From the NCBI GenBank assembly GCA_021307315.1, contig JAJSPD010000134.1, positions 1 to 64,000 on the forward strand: a stretch of DNA of 64,000 nt, in the 5' to 3' direction. The translations under genes and the position numbers were made by a program. The notes under the pieces are model-generated. The model was not told where the DNA came from. It searched no databases and saw nothing but the letters and a program-made list of their open reading frames with translations. Origin of the DNA: Bisporella sp. PMI_857. Its lineage: Eukaryota > Ascomycota > Leotiomycetes > Helotiales > Helotiaceae. Positions 10,861 through 23,169 of the stretch are shown here, piece by piece (position 1 is the first letter of the stretch; each line of letters opens with the position of its first letter).

Positions 10861-12169
10861 TTATCTTTCGATGAGATGACAGCGTATGCCTTTACTAACC
10901 GAGGCCCCGTCTTCATTAGGTTCAGCGTCCGTACCTTACGTAGCTTCACAATGGCCATTAGAATAACCGCAAAGTATGCCTTCCTCACGACACTTCTCCC
11001 AACTTCAAGATCATGACAGAAAATCACAGGTTAAGGCAAGTAATGGCTCACGCGATATGGCAAGTATTGCAGCTGTAGAATCGGATGGAAACCGAAAAGT
11101 AAACATAATAACGGTTTTGAGGAGCGAAGTTGGCTGTGGACTGCGTTCCTATAGAGCCTCCAGCAATATGTAATCAACTCTTGACCCACTAAAACTCAAC
11201 GTGACTAGAAGCAGGTGATGCATGCCAAGCCATCTCCAAAGTTCAAGCCTTCACGAAGCAGCTTTCCCCAGTTCACTACCCCATATTACATGCATGCTGC
11301 AAGTATATCTCAACAACCCCGGCTCTACCGCACAATAAGCATAGATCTACTCTAGAATGCCCCCCGCCTGCAGCAAAATCTCTCCCCGCAGCCTTGCAGC
11401 AAGACAAGCTGAATCTGGACTTATCAAAATCGATCTCGCTTTTCGTCTGAAACCACATACTCTATGGAGGGAGGTATCTACAAGCGAAATAATCTGATAC
11501 CTAAAGACCCTTCCCCCCCCCCCCCCTTTTTTTTTTTCTTCATTAACGACTTGTCGGGGCCTTGAGCAAGATCTGTTCCAAATCCTCTCGGTATCGAATT
11601 CTAAAAAAGCCATTAGGCGTCTGGCGGTCCGCCGAGGCTCCTCTCGTTCTCGATGTTCTTATCTGCCAAGCGCGCCCCTCTTGCCATGGATGCAGCCCAT
11701 AGATAAGGAAAATGGATTCACGACCCAAGGAGACACCGATGCATGAGGGATGGGAGTTTGGGAGCTGGATCTCGCCCGGTTTCTGGGGTAGGTTGTTGAT
11801 ATCATTTGGTGATCATCTGTTTTATTTTACGCTTGGCAGTTGCGAGTGGTGTTGAGAAGGAAATGAAGGACAACTTGGCGTGCTGTTGCAAGTTGGGTAC
11901 GAGAGAGTAATGTAGAGCTTCGCAATAAAAGCAATCATGTGTACTCTACTGCGAACCGCAGCTCAGGAACAGACGTATGAAATGGTGCATTAGAAAAGAT
12001 AAGTATACGGTGATACAAATATGTATATTTCAAACAAAAGAATATGTTGATCTTCGAATATGGCTAGGCCAGCTCGTAATGACAATCTAGCCCAGTGGAT
12101 ATCTCTCCAAACTCCATGCATTTCCAAATATCCAATAGACTTGCTTCATTTTCAAAATTGCCTCCCCAT
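10861..12169. other. Intergenic, includes a C-tract/T-tract
   Basis: No gene seen. A run of about 16 C followed by about 11 T lies at about 11512-11538. The part adjacent to 12169 is the likely 3' UTR of the ammonium transporter. Confidence 0.5.
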
Positions 12170-13992
12170 TTAATGTACATTATGGTCTGGGTGAAGGGCC
12201 TTCTTTTCCTCGTTCTCGGCTGCGATACCGTGGCGATCGCCCTGGATACCGGTGTGCTCGTGGCCGCTGGACGAGTCAGGCGAATGACCTTGCACCATTG
12301 TGCTGTGCTGTGGGATACCGTGACGCTCGTGAGGCTCAACATTGCTCTCATGCGTCTCGGGCTCATCCTTTGCCGGTGTCCAGGCGAGATAATCTCTGCG
12401 TACCTCCACGTAATCGTAGGCGAACTCTCCAAGTTGATCATCGTCCATTCCGAGAAGCTCAGCTTCCTCAGAGGCACGAAGATGAAGACCTGGAATGGCG
12501 TTGATGCCATAAGCGAGGATGGCGGACACAACGAAAGTGTAAGCGCAGCATGCCACGATGTAGGCAAGTTGAACGTAAAACTGCTTGTAATTGTGGTTGA
12601 CCCATCCTCCATTGATTCCGTTGTTAACACCATCAAGACCGATGATATAGTCTGCAGCGAAGAAAGCGTTGAAAAGGAGACCAATAATTCCGGCCACACC
12701 GTGCTCAGCGAATACATCCATGGAATCATCAATGCGGATCCTGTTAAAATGTTAGCTACGCGAACGGCAATAAGAAAACCCTTTAATATCGATGGACATA
12801 CCAGAACTTAACCTTGGTGCCAAAGTTGCAAATAATACCAGTAACTATCCCTAAAATCACTGATGCCCACGGTGGAATGAAACCAGATGCCGGAGTAGCT
12901 GCAACAAGACCGGAGATACAGCCAGAGCACCAACCGACCATGCTCCATTTCTTCGCCAGCCTGTAGTCAAGCAGGCACCACGTAATGGACCCGAACATGG
13001 CTGTGATACACGAGTTCCAGCAAGCCATGACAGCACGCAAGTTGGCGCCAAAAGCGGAACCTCCGTTGAAGCCGAGCCATCCAAACCACAGGAGAATTGT
13101 ACCCAGGGTAATAAGGGAGACATTATGAGGTCTGAAGTTCAACATCATCTTCTCTTGACGTTTGCCCAGAACCATCGAATAGGCTAATGCTGTCAGGCCA
13201 GATCCGATCTCGACAGGTCCGCCTCCTGCATAATCGAGAACACCATAGTTGAATGCCCAGCCATTAACGTTCCACACCCAACAGGCAATAGGGCAGTAGA
13301 CGAGGGTGGCCCAGGCAAAGATGAAAACCAGTGCTGGAATCAATCGCCCTCGTTCTGCAACCGCACCCATGACAATGGCAGCCGTGACAGCACAAAATTG
13401 GAGCTTGGGAGCAGTTAGTCCCCAATTCTGCGTCAGCAGGCTTCAGGAATGGCTTACCTGGTAGAAGGAATACAGCAATTCAGGAATGAGCGGAGATCCT
13501 GGCGATGGTGCGCCCAAAACTCCCTTTAACCCGAAAGCGGCCAGGTTACCAATGTATCCATTCGTTGCGGTTGGGCTGAAAGCCAGCGAGTAACCCCAGA
13601 AGTACCATTGGAAAGTGATGATCGAGAAAGATGCCATACAGGCCCAGATCATGGAGAGCGCCGACTTTCTTCTCGCTAGACCGGAGTATAGGAATCCTAG
13701 TCCCGGTACCATCAGTAAGACCATGCATCCTGAAATCTGAGAAACGTATTATATTAGTATGTCTATTGTCGAGTGAGAAATGAACAGAGTAATTTGAACG
13801 TACAATGATGTACGCCGAATCTCCAGAATCAAACCATTGATTCAAATTCTCGGTTACTATTGACCAATTAGCATCACGATGCGCAAATAATGCCAGGAAG
13901 TCCGGCAATCTTGCAGAGTTCTTACCTGAATCTCCACCAGTCGAACCGGTGCCATTGTAGTTGTGTGGCGCCCCAATGTATCCGTAACCCAT
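12170..13992 (-). CDS. MEP: Ammonium transporter, Mep/Amt/Rh family (523 aa, 5 exons)
   Basis: Exons 13992-13926, 13856-13804, 13736-13458, 13403-12802 and 12740-12170 join in frame. The product is a plasma-membrane ammonium permease for nitrogen uptake. Family landmarks are the N-terminal GDSAYIIISG, then LLMVPGLGFLYSGLARRKSALS, GAVAERGRL, the Amt signature DYAGGGPVEIGSGLTALAY, LLWFGWLGFNGGSAFGAN and RIDDSMDVFAEHGVAGIIG. The first pore position that is His in AmtB (His168) is Glu here (about residue 198), while the second pore His is kept in AEHG. In yeast this Glu is typical of Mep1/Mep3 rather than Mep2. The cytoplasmic tail after about residue 450 is long and rich in His and Glu. Four GATA-factor-like sites lie within 260 bp upstream, consistent with AreA/NIT2 nitrogen control. 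Confidence 0.95.
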
Positions 13993-14041
13993 AGCTGCGG
14001 TGTTCTATGCGATCGCAATTATTTCCTCTTTTCTGATTTTC

Positions 14042-14255
14042 CGATAACTTGGAGCAGTTCTTATCAAGCTTCAGCAAATCACGTATCTCGCCCAATTGTT
14101 GCACCGCCCGAACCGAATTCCAAGGGATAGTGTGGTCTGGAAAAAGCAAAAGAGAACAAAGATATGTCTCGGGCTGCAGATCGCAGTAGGAATGTTGGAG
14201 ATAGCACCACTGCGACACCGAATCAGAGGACGTTGGTAAATCCCGTCGCAGATAA
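14042..14255 (-). promoter_or_regulatory. Cluster of GATA (HGATAR) sites upstream of the ammonium transporter
   Basis: CGATAA at 14042-14047, TTATCA (TGATAA on the other strand) at 14061-14066, AGATAG at 14199-14204 and AGATAA at 14250-14255 all lie within 265 bp of the MEP start codon at 13992. AreA/NIT2-type GATA factors activate ammonium permease genes in other fungi. The sites are seen directly; binding is inference, since such short motifs also occur by chance. Confidence 0.45.
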
Positions 14256-14397
14256 GGCTCCTTTGTTGACAGCCCACAGAGCTGGAGGGTGAGATGGGTT
14301 TTGCTAGCAAAGAGCAGAGGTATGAACCGAACATTCGATTGGGGGTGTCCGGGCTCTTTAGTACTTTTGGCTGCACTCACGTCTACGCAACCATGCA

Positions 14398-17374
14398 GGC
14401 CCCACGATATCGGTACTGAGTGGGCATGGTGAAGACGACTAGGTTAAGCTAGACCTGTTGCAGTGGCCCGGCACGAGTAATGAATGGGCCATCGAGGACC
14501 AAAAAAAAGAGGCGGAAATGCCACCAGGAAGAAAAGCATATATGTGCCAAGACACTACCCGCAGGACACAGGAGATATTCGGAGTGGGATGAAATTGACG
14601 GGGGGACGACGGACGGGGGACGGGGGACGGGGGGACGGGATGTGCTTGTTGGAACTTGTAATTATTTTAGAGAAGAGGGGGAGGGGGAAGGGAGGTCGAG
14701 GGATGCGATCGGTAGATCAATTAATGGTTAAAATCAATTGGGTTTCCGCCAAATGTATACATGGCTAAGCGGGTTGTTGATTTATTTGGGAGACGTGCAT
14801 TGTAATGCTGAGACGGCGACACGGTATCGCAAACAGCATCTGCTTGTCCTCAGTCGTGCCGTACGTAAGCTGCTGATCCCTTTTTCTATTATGAAAAAAG
14901 CACACTCAACACATCAAGACTCCGGTTGAAGAGATAAAGACGGGATGAATTAGACTGGCTCAACCGACCAAGCGAGCGGGTATGAGTGGTATGAGAGAGC
15001 GTGAGAGAGATAGTGACCATTTCTGTAAAGTAACGCCACGGCCCCGACGTCGGGGGGTTGCTGCTGAGCTGACGGTGTCTGTGTGTGTGTGTGTGGACTG
15101 ACCGAGTTTGGGTCGCCGTGACACAAAACGCCGTATAAAAAGATTGATGTAACCTCGCAACCTCATTCGTGCAAAGGCCCTGAATCATCGTGGAGAAGGT
15201 TCTGATGCAGATGCAATGCAAGCGCAGGGCATGAGTTTAGGATTCAGGGGCTGGTCGCCTTACAGCACCGTACAGAGTAGTTCTAGGCTGGGTTGAGGTG
15301 AGGCTGCAGGAGGCATGGGGGGCATCTTTTATTTAATACCGCCCAGGATGATCCGGAGGAAATTTCTTTTGATATGTGTGGTGAAACATTTGCTGATGTA
15401 TATGTTATACGGCCCGATGACTATGATTACTAGGGTAAGGATGTTGAGCATACGGTAACAGGGCTGTCTGCAAAGAAGAAATGTTGGCTTCCAGAAAAAC
15501 AATGCTTCTAAATCTCGTCTCGAGCGAGTTGTCTTACGACTGTAGAACCTATTGTAACTAGCCACTTGGATCCTCGTGGTTGGGCTGTCAGATATAAGGC
15601 ATCGTAATGGTGGTTTGTTCTATATCAAGTTGATTTCGGTATGGTTACGGAAATGCTACTATAAAAGCCATCAACATCCAAGACTTCTTGGAGACATTTT
15701 ACTGCTCAATTCTTGGATACATGAGACCCCGAAGTGTGTGAGGTTGCAGCTCTCCCGCTTCAGGTCAGCCATTTGGAGAATCAATTTCTATTTCATCCTA
15801 CACTCGCGTAGGCCCTTGTATTTTCTTTCTTTCTTTTTGTCCAACCTTCAGGAACATGGGCAGCCACTCTCACGGATCAAGATCCATCTCAATCTCGCCA
15901 TCTCTACTATACTCCTTCCCCCCCCCTTCTCGCCATTTCACTTCCTCCTCTCATTTTATGGATGGTGCAGAGTTTTTCACCTTCAATCTCCTCGTTCCAG
16001 TCATCCCCTACATAACAGCATTCTTCCGGCTGAGCGATAAGCCAGATATGACGTCGAATGGTTATTAATTCCGGTTGAAAAAAAAAGGTTCACATGGAAG
16101 TTGACCAACGAGCATGCGCAGACGTTGAATTTGAAAAGATAAGGAACGTTGGAAATTTCTGAATCCGGAATAGTCTTATCAGTGGTGGCCACAGCCAATG
16201 AGGAGGCGGATAAGTTACTCATTGCAAAGCCAAATCTGAACACTAATCAGGTCCAAGCTCGATGAGGAGATGAGAAGTCGCACTAGTCCAGTAGTAGCAT
16301 CCTGTCCGTTCTCGGACCCAGCTCCAGCCCAGACCCTCGGATTCTGCCTCTTGGCGGCTCTGTATACTGGAAGTACCAAGTGGACTGTACTATATACAGG
16401 TACAGAACAGTACGACCCCAGTATAGTGCGGAATCGGAATGGGTATGGCATGAGATGAGTCGGGTTGGGTTGGGTTACGATGGAGATTGGTATCGCATGG
16501 AATGCTAAAAAGCCCATGATTAGTCATCCCGCTGCTGTTGTTGTCCCATGGTGATAGTGCGAATTCAGCCATCAATAGTTCATTCAAGAAGATCTGTTTC
16601 ATAACTTGTCTTCCGTGTATGCCTGGACTTATACTGTTCTTAAGGGTAATGCTTCAGTGAGCTTTCCTTTAGAGGTGTTGATATGTTCTCGATTACCCTA
16701 TCTTCATTCAACATGATTGTTATTGGATGCCCTGGAGCTTTTATTACATAGCAATATTTGCAGCGCTCGAGATCGAGCATACTCTACTCAATGGGCTTTT
16801 GTATTTTCTCCCAAATCGGATGCGAGCACAACCAGCAGGCATAATCAAGGTCACAGACATTACTTAACCACTTATTCACTATGTTGACCTACCGCCATTT
16901 GGAACTCCTCTGTATTTCCGTATCGTTTATAAAATCTACAAAACAGCGCAAGAATAGCAATTCAAATCTCTATCGAATATTTACATCCATCACTACCAAC
17001 TTGTCCTGGAAACAGAGCTCGACTTTTAGCGTGTATCTCTCAGCGCGACTTCGTAAAGAAGTGGAGCAGTATGATCTTTTGTTCCTTTTCCTCGCATCCG
17101 CCTATACTAATGATCCATGTTTCCCAAAGATCAAGCGAAGTATGGATGATGTGACTTATAAAACAGCGGGGGTGTCTCTCTGTGAAGAAGTGGAGGCTTC
17201 ATAAAATTTCCCAAACTACTAGGAGTAGTAGCCTTGCGTTATCGTTATCGATAAGTACACAGACGAGGCTGCCAAACGACACCCTAATCGAGAGCCGACC
17301 ACATGAACACTTGAAGAATCAAACAAACATCCCATAGCGTATTCTTTGATGTCGAAACTACATAATTTATCATC
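14398..17374. other. Long intergenic region between divergent MEP and CRT10, with a G-rich repeat
   Basis: No coding segment recognised. A tandem G-rich repeat (GACGGGGG units) lies at about 14598-14640 and (GT)n near 15077-15094. GTAC/TACAG-rich sequence (for example ACTGTAC and TACAGG) lies near 16379-16415. A poly-C tract is at about 15919. Confidence 0.5.
14598..14640. repeat. G-rich minisatellite, GACGGGGG units
   Basis: About five imperfect copies of GACGGGGG/GACGGG in a row, about 600 bp upstream of the ammonium transporter start. The G-runs could form a quadruplex; this is inference from composition only. Confidence 0.7.
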
Positions 17375-20300
17375 ATGGCCAATTCGGCAAGGGGATACAA
17401 GAAGATTATGGTGGAAAATTTCTCGAGCCAACAGCGAGAAGACCGAGTAAGACTACAATATAGAGCTCTCCACTTAGAACTCAACATCGTTCCATGATTC
17501 TTGATGCTTTTGTATCCTGACGCCTCGTAGTATCCAGATTACGACGAAGATGAAGCACTCGCCGAGCTTGAGGAGGACGAGATATCTGAGAGAGCGGACG
17601 ATGAACCACCCCTCGTAGCAGCTTGGAGATCGAACCTAGTAGCTATATCCAAGAAACACAATGTGAATGCTATACTGTCCGCAACAGCGAAAATTTGCTA
17701 ATACCAGTTTTTAAGCTATACTTCTTTGCCTCTCGCGCAAAACTACATGTCACCGTACCGCGTGGACTCCGCCAGACCTTGACAGGCAAACCGGACCTAA
17801 TCATAGACTTACCTCGGACACCAAATGGAGAGAGCATCGGTGGGGTTATTGATGATCGTATGCCGCATTGTGTCAATAATATGATGATTGGGAATCTGGG
17901 AACGCATGAAATCATCCTGATGGCCTGCGATGATGGCGATATTATTGCTTACTATACGCACGTCATAAACACCAAAATTGTGAAGGGGAATGATGAACCC
18001 ATGATAATACTAAGACCGTGAGTTCTCTCCCCCCCCCTCGCCCTCTTTTTTTGAGATGGTGATAGCTAACGTTTTAAGTATGCTTCATGAAAACGTTGGC
18101 ATGAGCGCGTGGGGTCTTGCAGTCCACGAAAAGTCCAGAATGCTTGCGGTTTCCAGTAACCTTAAAGAAGTCACAGTCTTCCTGCCTGCTATTGGCGACG
18201 GAATTATCCTTCGTCACTTGGAGTCTGAGGAGTGAGTGAGACATTAGCTCCAACTTCCGTAGTACATCGGCTTAAGATATTGATGATGATTGAGGCGTGC
18301 ATATCAACACTTGTGGTTACTGACTTCTGCATAGATACGTGCTGTACCCCGAGGAAGACACTAATTCGCCCTTGCACAAAGCATTTCGCCGTTCTAATTA
18401 TAGGAAAATCATCCGCTTTCCGCCAATGACCAGCAACATCCCGTCTATAGATTTGTGAGTTTTGATTCATATCAGTCTTGATAATTCTCCTTTAAGAATG
18501 TTTGGACGCTTTGAGCATTTCACAAGCTCGAACATCTTTCATTTTTAGTCTCTGGTATATCTATAAAACCCTGGCAAACCTCCTTTGATATCCGATCTAA
18601 AGGATTGACTTAACAAAATGAATAGCTACAGCGATCAAGCAGGAGAAGCAACGTCAATCATTGCTATCGACATATTAGGAACTGTATCAATACAGGCTCT
18701 TGGAATGAACAGCCTGCAGAGGATCCCTAGCATATATGATAGTAGGCGTGGATCCATCAATCACAACCTTATGCATAGATTTATGTAAGTCATGTCATGA
18801 TGATATCTTTAGCCTATCATAGAGGCCACATACTTGATTTTACACACTATCATGCTTCCTGGTATCGAGTGGTACTGATTCTATTATTTAGGGGCTGGGG
18901 TGTGCTGGCGATACCCCTTGGTATTTGCTATCAAACTACAACAATCGAAGAGACTGTTGGTGTTGGATATATAGGTAAGTATTCTTGCTCATGATGTAGC
19001 GATTTCTGGCTAATGTTAGCCCTTTCCAAGAATCTGTGCTCCATACCGAGCCGTTGATGATACCAGACAGAAATGCTGAGGATTTTTTCGAGAATACACC
19101 TGATATGACCACCGCCAATATAGCACGAAACTGGGATATGGAGCAACCGACGCCTCTGTCTGATGCCTCAGCGTTCGCTCTCGATGACCCCGAGGCATTT
19201 GATGATTTTGAGGGTGATGATATATTTGAGGAAGGTGACATTTTTGAGGAGGATGAAGATTTCGGGTTTATGGATTTGCCTGGTAAGTCCGGATGTTTAG
19301 CCCTCTTCTTTGTGTTATTGCAGCTCTGTCCTTCGGCGTAATATAAATCCAAAGCAAAAGTCCGCATTCTCTTTCCACCATATGGTGTTGAGATTTCAGA
19401 GTAAAGCCAAATTTTTTGAAACGATGTTGCCTAAACCGTTATTGAGAAAGTTGATTATTATTGAAAGACGTACGGGTTACATTTGACTGATCACACTCGT
19501 TGCAGAGCAATCAATCGGACTGGCATCTCCCAGGAATGATTCTAATCTTAGTCTAGGTGAAGAAAGCGACGAGACTCGGATCACATCTCCTTCGGAAGAT
19601 GATACGAAAGAGTTCTTGGCCAACCTGAAATCAAACGTACCGCTGTTCATGTTTCCGACTCACACTGCTATTCTTAGAATATACGCTACTGATGTTGAAC
19701 TTATTCCTCCTACCCTACCTCGAACAATATGTACGTCTGCCAAAGGTCCAGGAATCAGGACTACTTGCACTGTTGTTTATACCTCGTGTTTGGCTCTGTA
19801 TAGAATCTGCTGACCACTACTATAGGCAAGCAAATTGTTGACCGTGTGCCCGGAACCAACCCTGCCCTACTTCAATTTAAACGATTGAACATGTATGCAT
19901 TTGTTCCAGAATTGTCATTGGTTATTGTGGCATCCCAAGCAGGAAGGGCAGCGTTGATAACTGTAAGCCTACACCGTTTGCTTTGATACTTGCCGTAGCA
20001 ACATCCAAGTCAAGTCTCGCATTGCAGTATTGAGACTGAGACCTACGCGCGTGCATTGCACCATCCAGTGCAACCGACGATACAGCTATGCAACACTGAC
20101 TTTAATACAGATCACGCGACCGGCCAAAACATCACCAGCAGGCCCCGTCATGTCTTTCAGATTAGATCGCATCATCCCAAGCAGAAAGCAAGAACAGGAT
20201 GACCTCCGGCCCCCGGCACCACTCCTCGTAAGCAGATCACTTCCCCAACTGCCACCCTGAGGCACAAGAGCTAACTTTGAGACAGGGCATGGCTGTCGCA

Positions 20301-20432
20301 CCTCTACAAATGAACAACACGAAGCAAGGACGGAACAGGCGCTGGCGGCTCTTCCTCCATTACTATGACCACACTATTCTCAGCTATGAGCTTCGCAGAG
20401 ATGATGCTGATGACGCGTTGTTGATATTCTGA
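17375..20432 (+). CDS. CRT10: CRT10-like regulator of ribonucleotide reductase expression (632 aa, 12 exons)
   Basis: Exons 17375-17446, 17531-17662, 17716-18017, 18079-18231, 18335-18454, 18626-18784, 18892-18974, 19031-19282, 19506-19730, 19826-19962, 20111-20227 and 20286-20432 join in frame to 632 residues. Hallmarks of the Crt10 family are LYFFASRAKLHV, DRMPHCVNNMMIGNLGTHEIILMACDDGDIIAYYTH split over the early exons, NVGMSAWGLAVHEKSRMLAVSSN, SIIAIDILG, RLNMYAF, PELSLVIVASQAGRAALIT, and the C-terminal RRWRLFLHYYDHTILSYEL. In yeast Crt10 is a WD40-like protein that modulates RNR2/RNR3 transcription. The central part (about 350-420) is acidic (FDDFEGDDIFEEGDIFEEDED). Introns 5 and 8 (171 and 223 bp) are longer than the rest, so a small missed exon there is possible. 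It ends convergently with the bHLH gene. Confidence 0.85.
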
Positions 20433-21127
20433 CGACATTCTGCATAGATACCATACGCAGCCTCATCTGTGAAGAGTATGGGGATGAGCCACCATGGGCG
20501 GCTTGTGCTTTGAAAACGCACTAGCGCATCCTGTGTATATATGTATGATAGCGGTAATGATAATGATAATCTTACATCCGTCTAAGCTGAGGAGCCTACC
20601 GACCTAATCCACTCGCTCTAGGGTGCGGCGTGAACCTCTTATCCATCGTACGAGAACGAAACCGAGGGAAGATTTCCGGCCAACAAAGCACGGACCTTCT
20701 ATCTATCATCGTATATAGCCAAGAATGACTTCTTTCACCCTATTTCAAGCCACCCTGGCATATACCTTGGAGGGATACACAGCTCGCACCTAGAAATGCT
20801 CTTTTCAAGGGCACAAAACAGAGATGTAGTTCTCGGGTCTCGTATATGCGTCATAGTTACAATAATAATGTCGCATGTTTGCACTACGTGTGCACTGCGA
20901 CTCTTCTGAAGCTTGATGCTTACCCTGGGGTACCACTGCCTTTCATTTTCACCATTTAACACATCAAGCAGCATATAGCTCATAGATCAGTTGCTCATCC
21001 CAAACACCGCGAAAATGTCTATAGCTTCCCAATTACAATATATGCTGCTTCTAACAAATGCAGACTCAGGTATCATCGCCCAACACCAAACGCCACATAT
21101 GAAACGAGCGCTTCATGATCACATCTT
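20433..21127. other. Convergent 3' intergenic region
   Basis: Lies between the stops of CRT10 and the bHLH gene. No gene seen; probable 3' UTRs and terminators. Confidence 0.5.
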
Positions 21128-23169
21128 TCATGACTTTGCCGCAAGTTGCTTCTCGGCATCATCAGCCCTCTTATTCGCAACTGCCAGCTCCTGCTTCAGC
21201 TGTTTGATATACTCAATAGCTAGCTCAACCGTGCTCGCTTTACTATTCGTACTTTGCGTGCAACCTTTGCCACCTTCTTTCTCATTACCATCTGGGCCGT
21301 CTCCGCTGCTGTTTTTATCCCCCCCATTATCCTTTGAAGCTCCACGAGGTAATAGCGTCGCGATCTCTTGAAGTGCGGAATTGATCCTGTTCCTGCGGCC
21401 TTGTTCAGCGATCTTGTGAGAAGTCCGCTTCGAAGTCAAGTTGGTTGATAGCTCTGAAGGATATGAGACGCCTGGAAGATGCGTGCCTTCGATGATGTTC
21501 TGGTAATTTGACTTGGATGCTAGTAGCAGAGATGCTGTATCTTCTGCTATTTTGCCACCTCCTGGAAGTAGTGGCTTGATACTCGGTGAGATTCTTGGTA
21601 ACAACGCAGGCGATGCAAGCACTGAGGTACTGGATCTTTTCTTTGATCCCCGAGGAGCGATGTTCGGTGTTTTGCGAGAAGCCACATTAGTACCATTTGC
21701 TGGGTCAAGTCGGGGACTCTGATCATCAGAAATAGCTAAGTTTGGTCGACTGAAAGCTGGCGAGGGTAAAGGCTGAAATTGAGTTTTGGCTCCACTTGAG
21801 CTTAACGTTGGCGTCACTTGACCATCCGAAAGAGTATCCATCCGTGAGAGTGCAGGCTTACTACTATCCGCAGCTTCTGGCAGTAGAAAGTCTTCCATTC
21901 CTTGGCTATCCACATCCATATCTTGACCTGCAGAAGCTTGAGTATCATTTGGGGATTGCGTAAGCCTCATCAGTGAAGCAGGAGTAGCGGGAGATCCAAG
22001 AGCTAAGCGTTCTGTCCTTGCATTCATCTGCGCTTGTATGTAGGGTGATTTGCTAGCTGATCTAGGCTGCGGAAGCGGAGGAGGTGCCATATCACTTAGG
22101 TGTTCTGGCGATATGGACCCGTTCTCGGACTGGTCCGTGCTGGCTGCTGGAGTCGAAGAATTGCCCTCTTTTGGCTCAGGAAGCTGGACATTTGAAGGCT
22201 CTAAAATATCGCCTAAAGCTTGAGCAGAAACCGAAGCCACGGATCCTCTCTTTGCTCTCCGTGGCTTTACGATCGGAGATTGCTTCACGCTTCGCAAACT
22301 TCTCGGTTTCTGCACTGCCGCCTTTCTACTGCTAGGCTTTCTCGAAGCTATCACTGAACTTGAGGGAGCAGAGTGCGATTCGGCGTGCAGGTCAATCGGC
22401 GAGTTGGTTGCTCCTGAGTGTCTTGACCCGTAGGCTGATGTTTGGTCATTTTGAGCATGCAGAGCCGGAGAACTGAGTGGGCTAAAGTAAGCCCCTGGAA
22501 TCGTGTATTCAGGAATGTTAAAGTGCGTCTCGAGAGGCGTTACAGCAGGAGACACCAGAGGTGTAAAAGCCATCTAGTACCCGAAATCAGCAGGACAGCC
22601 TTGGAAATTAGCTATTGTTATTTTGAAACACCTACCTCTGAGTCCTTCAGCGGTAGCTGGTACGTTTCGTACATATTATGCTGCTGGGAATCTGCTTGAA
22701 GCGGATATGGCTGAAAATTTGCGCCGTGCATCTCTATGCTGTTTGGTGTGGGTGGTATCATTCGGTTTTGAGAGTAATAGTTACGCTGCTGTTCCTGCAA
22801 CTGGCGCTGCTGTTGCTGGGCCCGCTGCTGTTGGAGATATTGTATTTGCGCATCTAATTCAGAAATGCTATCCTTATTGGAAGCATGATTGGTGATGGAG
22901 GGGCCAGAAATGGTGGGATGACTTGAGGCGGTTGTCATTGAAGGCATATGCTCTTGCATTGTGGTATCTGGTCTGCCCATCGAAGCTCTATTCTGATGCA
23001 TCATTTGACTCTCTTGTCCCTGTTGGTGATTGTAGTCCTGGAAATCGAAGTGTAGCCCATCGCCGAGGTTACCTATGCCCATGTTCCCTATGTCAAGAAA
23101 TTGGAAATCATCTTGCGATGGAATTGATAATGTAGGATCTCCATTGCTCCAGACGGTGGAAGCGTCCAT
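21128..23169 (-). CDS. NUC1: bHLH transcription factor, NUC-1/PHO4-like (659 aa, 2 exons)
   Basis: Exons 23169-22636 and 22573-21128 join in phase 0 (intron 63 bp). I chose the ATG at 23169 (MDASTVWSNGDP) because family members start this way; an in-frame ATG at 23256 exists. The basic region and helix 1 near residues 560-587 read KRTSHKIAEQGRRNRINSAL with the His, Glu and Arg positions that contact CACGTG-type E-boxes. A loop of about 35 residues rich in Gly, Asp and Lys follows, then helix 2 (ASTVELAIEYIKQLKQEL) and a short coiled tail. The N-terminal exon has a Gln-rich coiled stretch. The product is probably the transcriptional activator of phosphate-starvation genes, as NUC-1 in Neurospora and Pho4 in yeast. 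The middle is low-complexity Ser/Pro with SP sites, as expected for a cyclin-kinase target. Confidence 0.85.

Noticed and set aside
12095..12811. 238-aa plus-strand ORF
   Set aside because: It lies antisense to the ammonium transporter C-terminus, whose protein sequence is conserved.
15077..15094. (GT)n stretch considered as Z-DNA or a promoter element
   Set aside because: Too short (about eight units) and common in fungal intergenic DNA.
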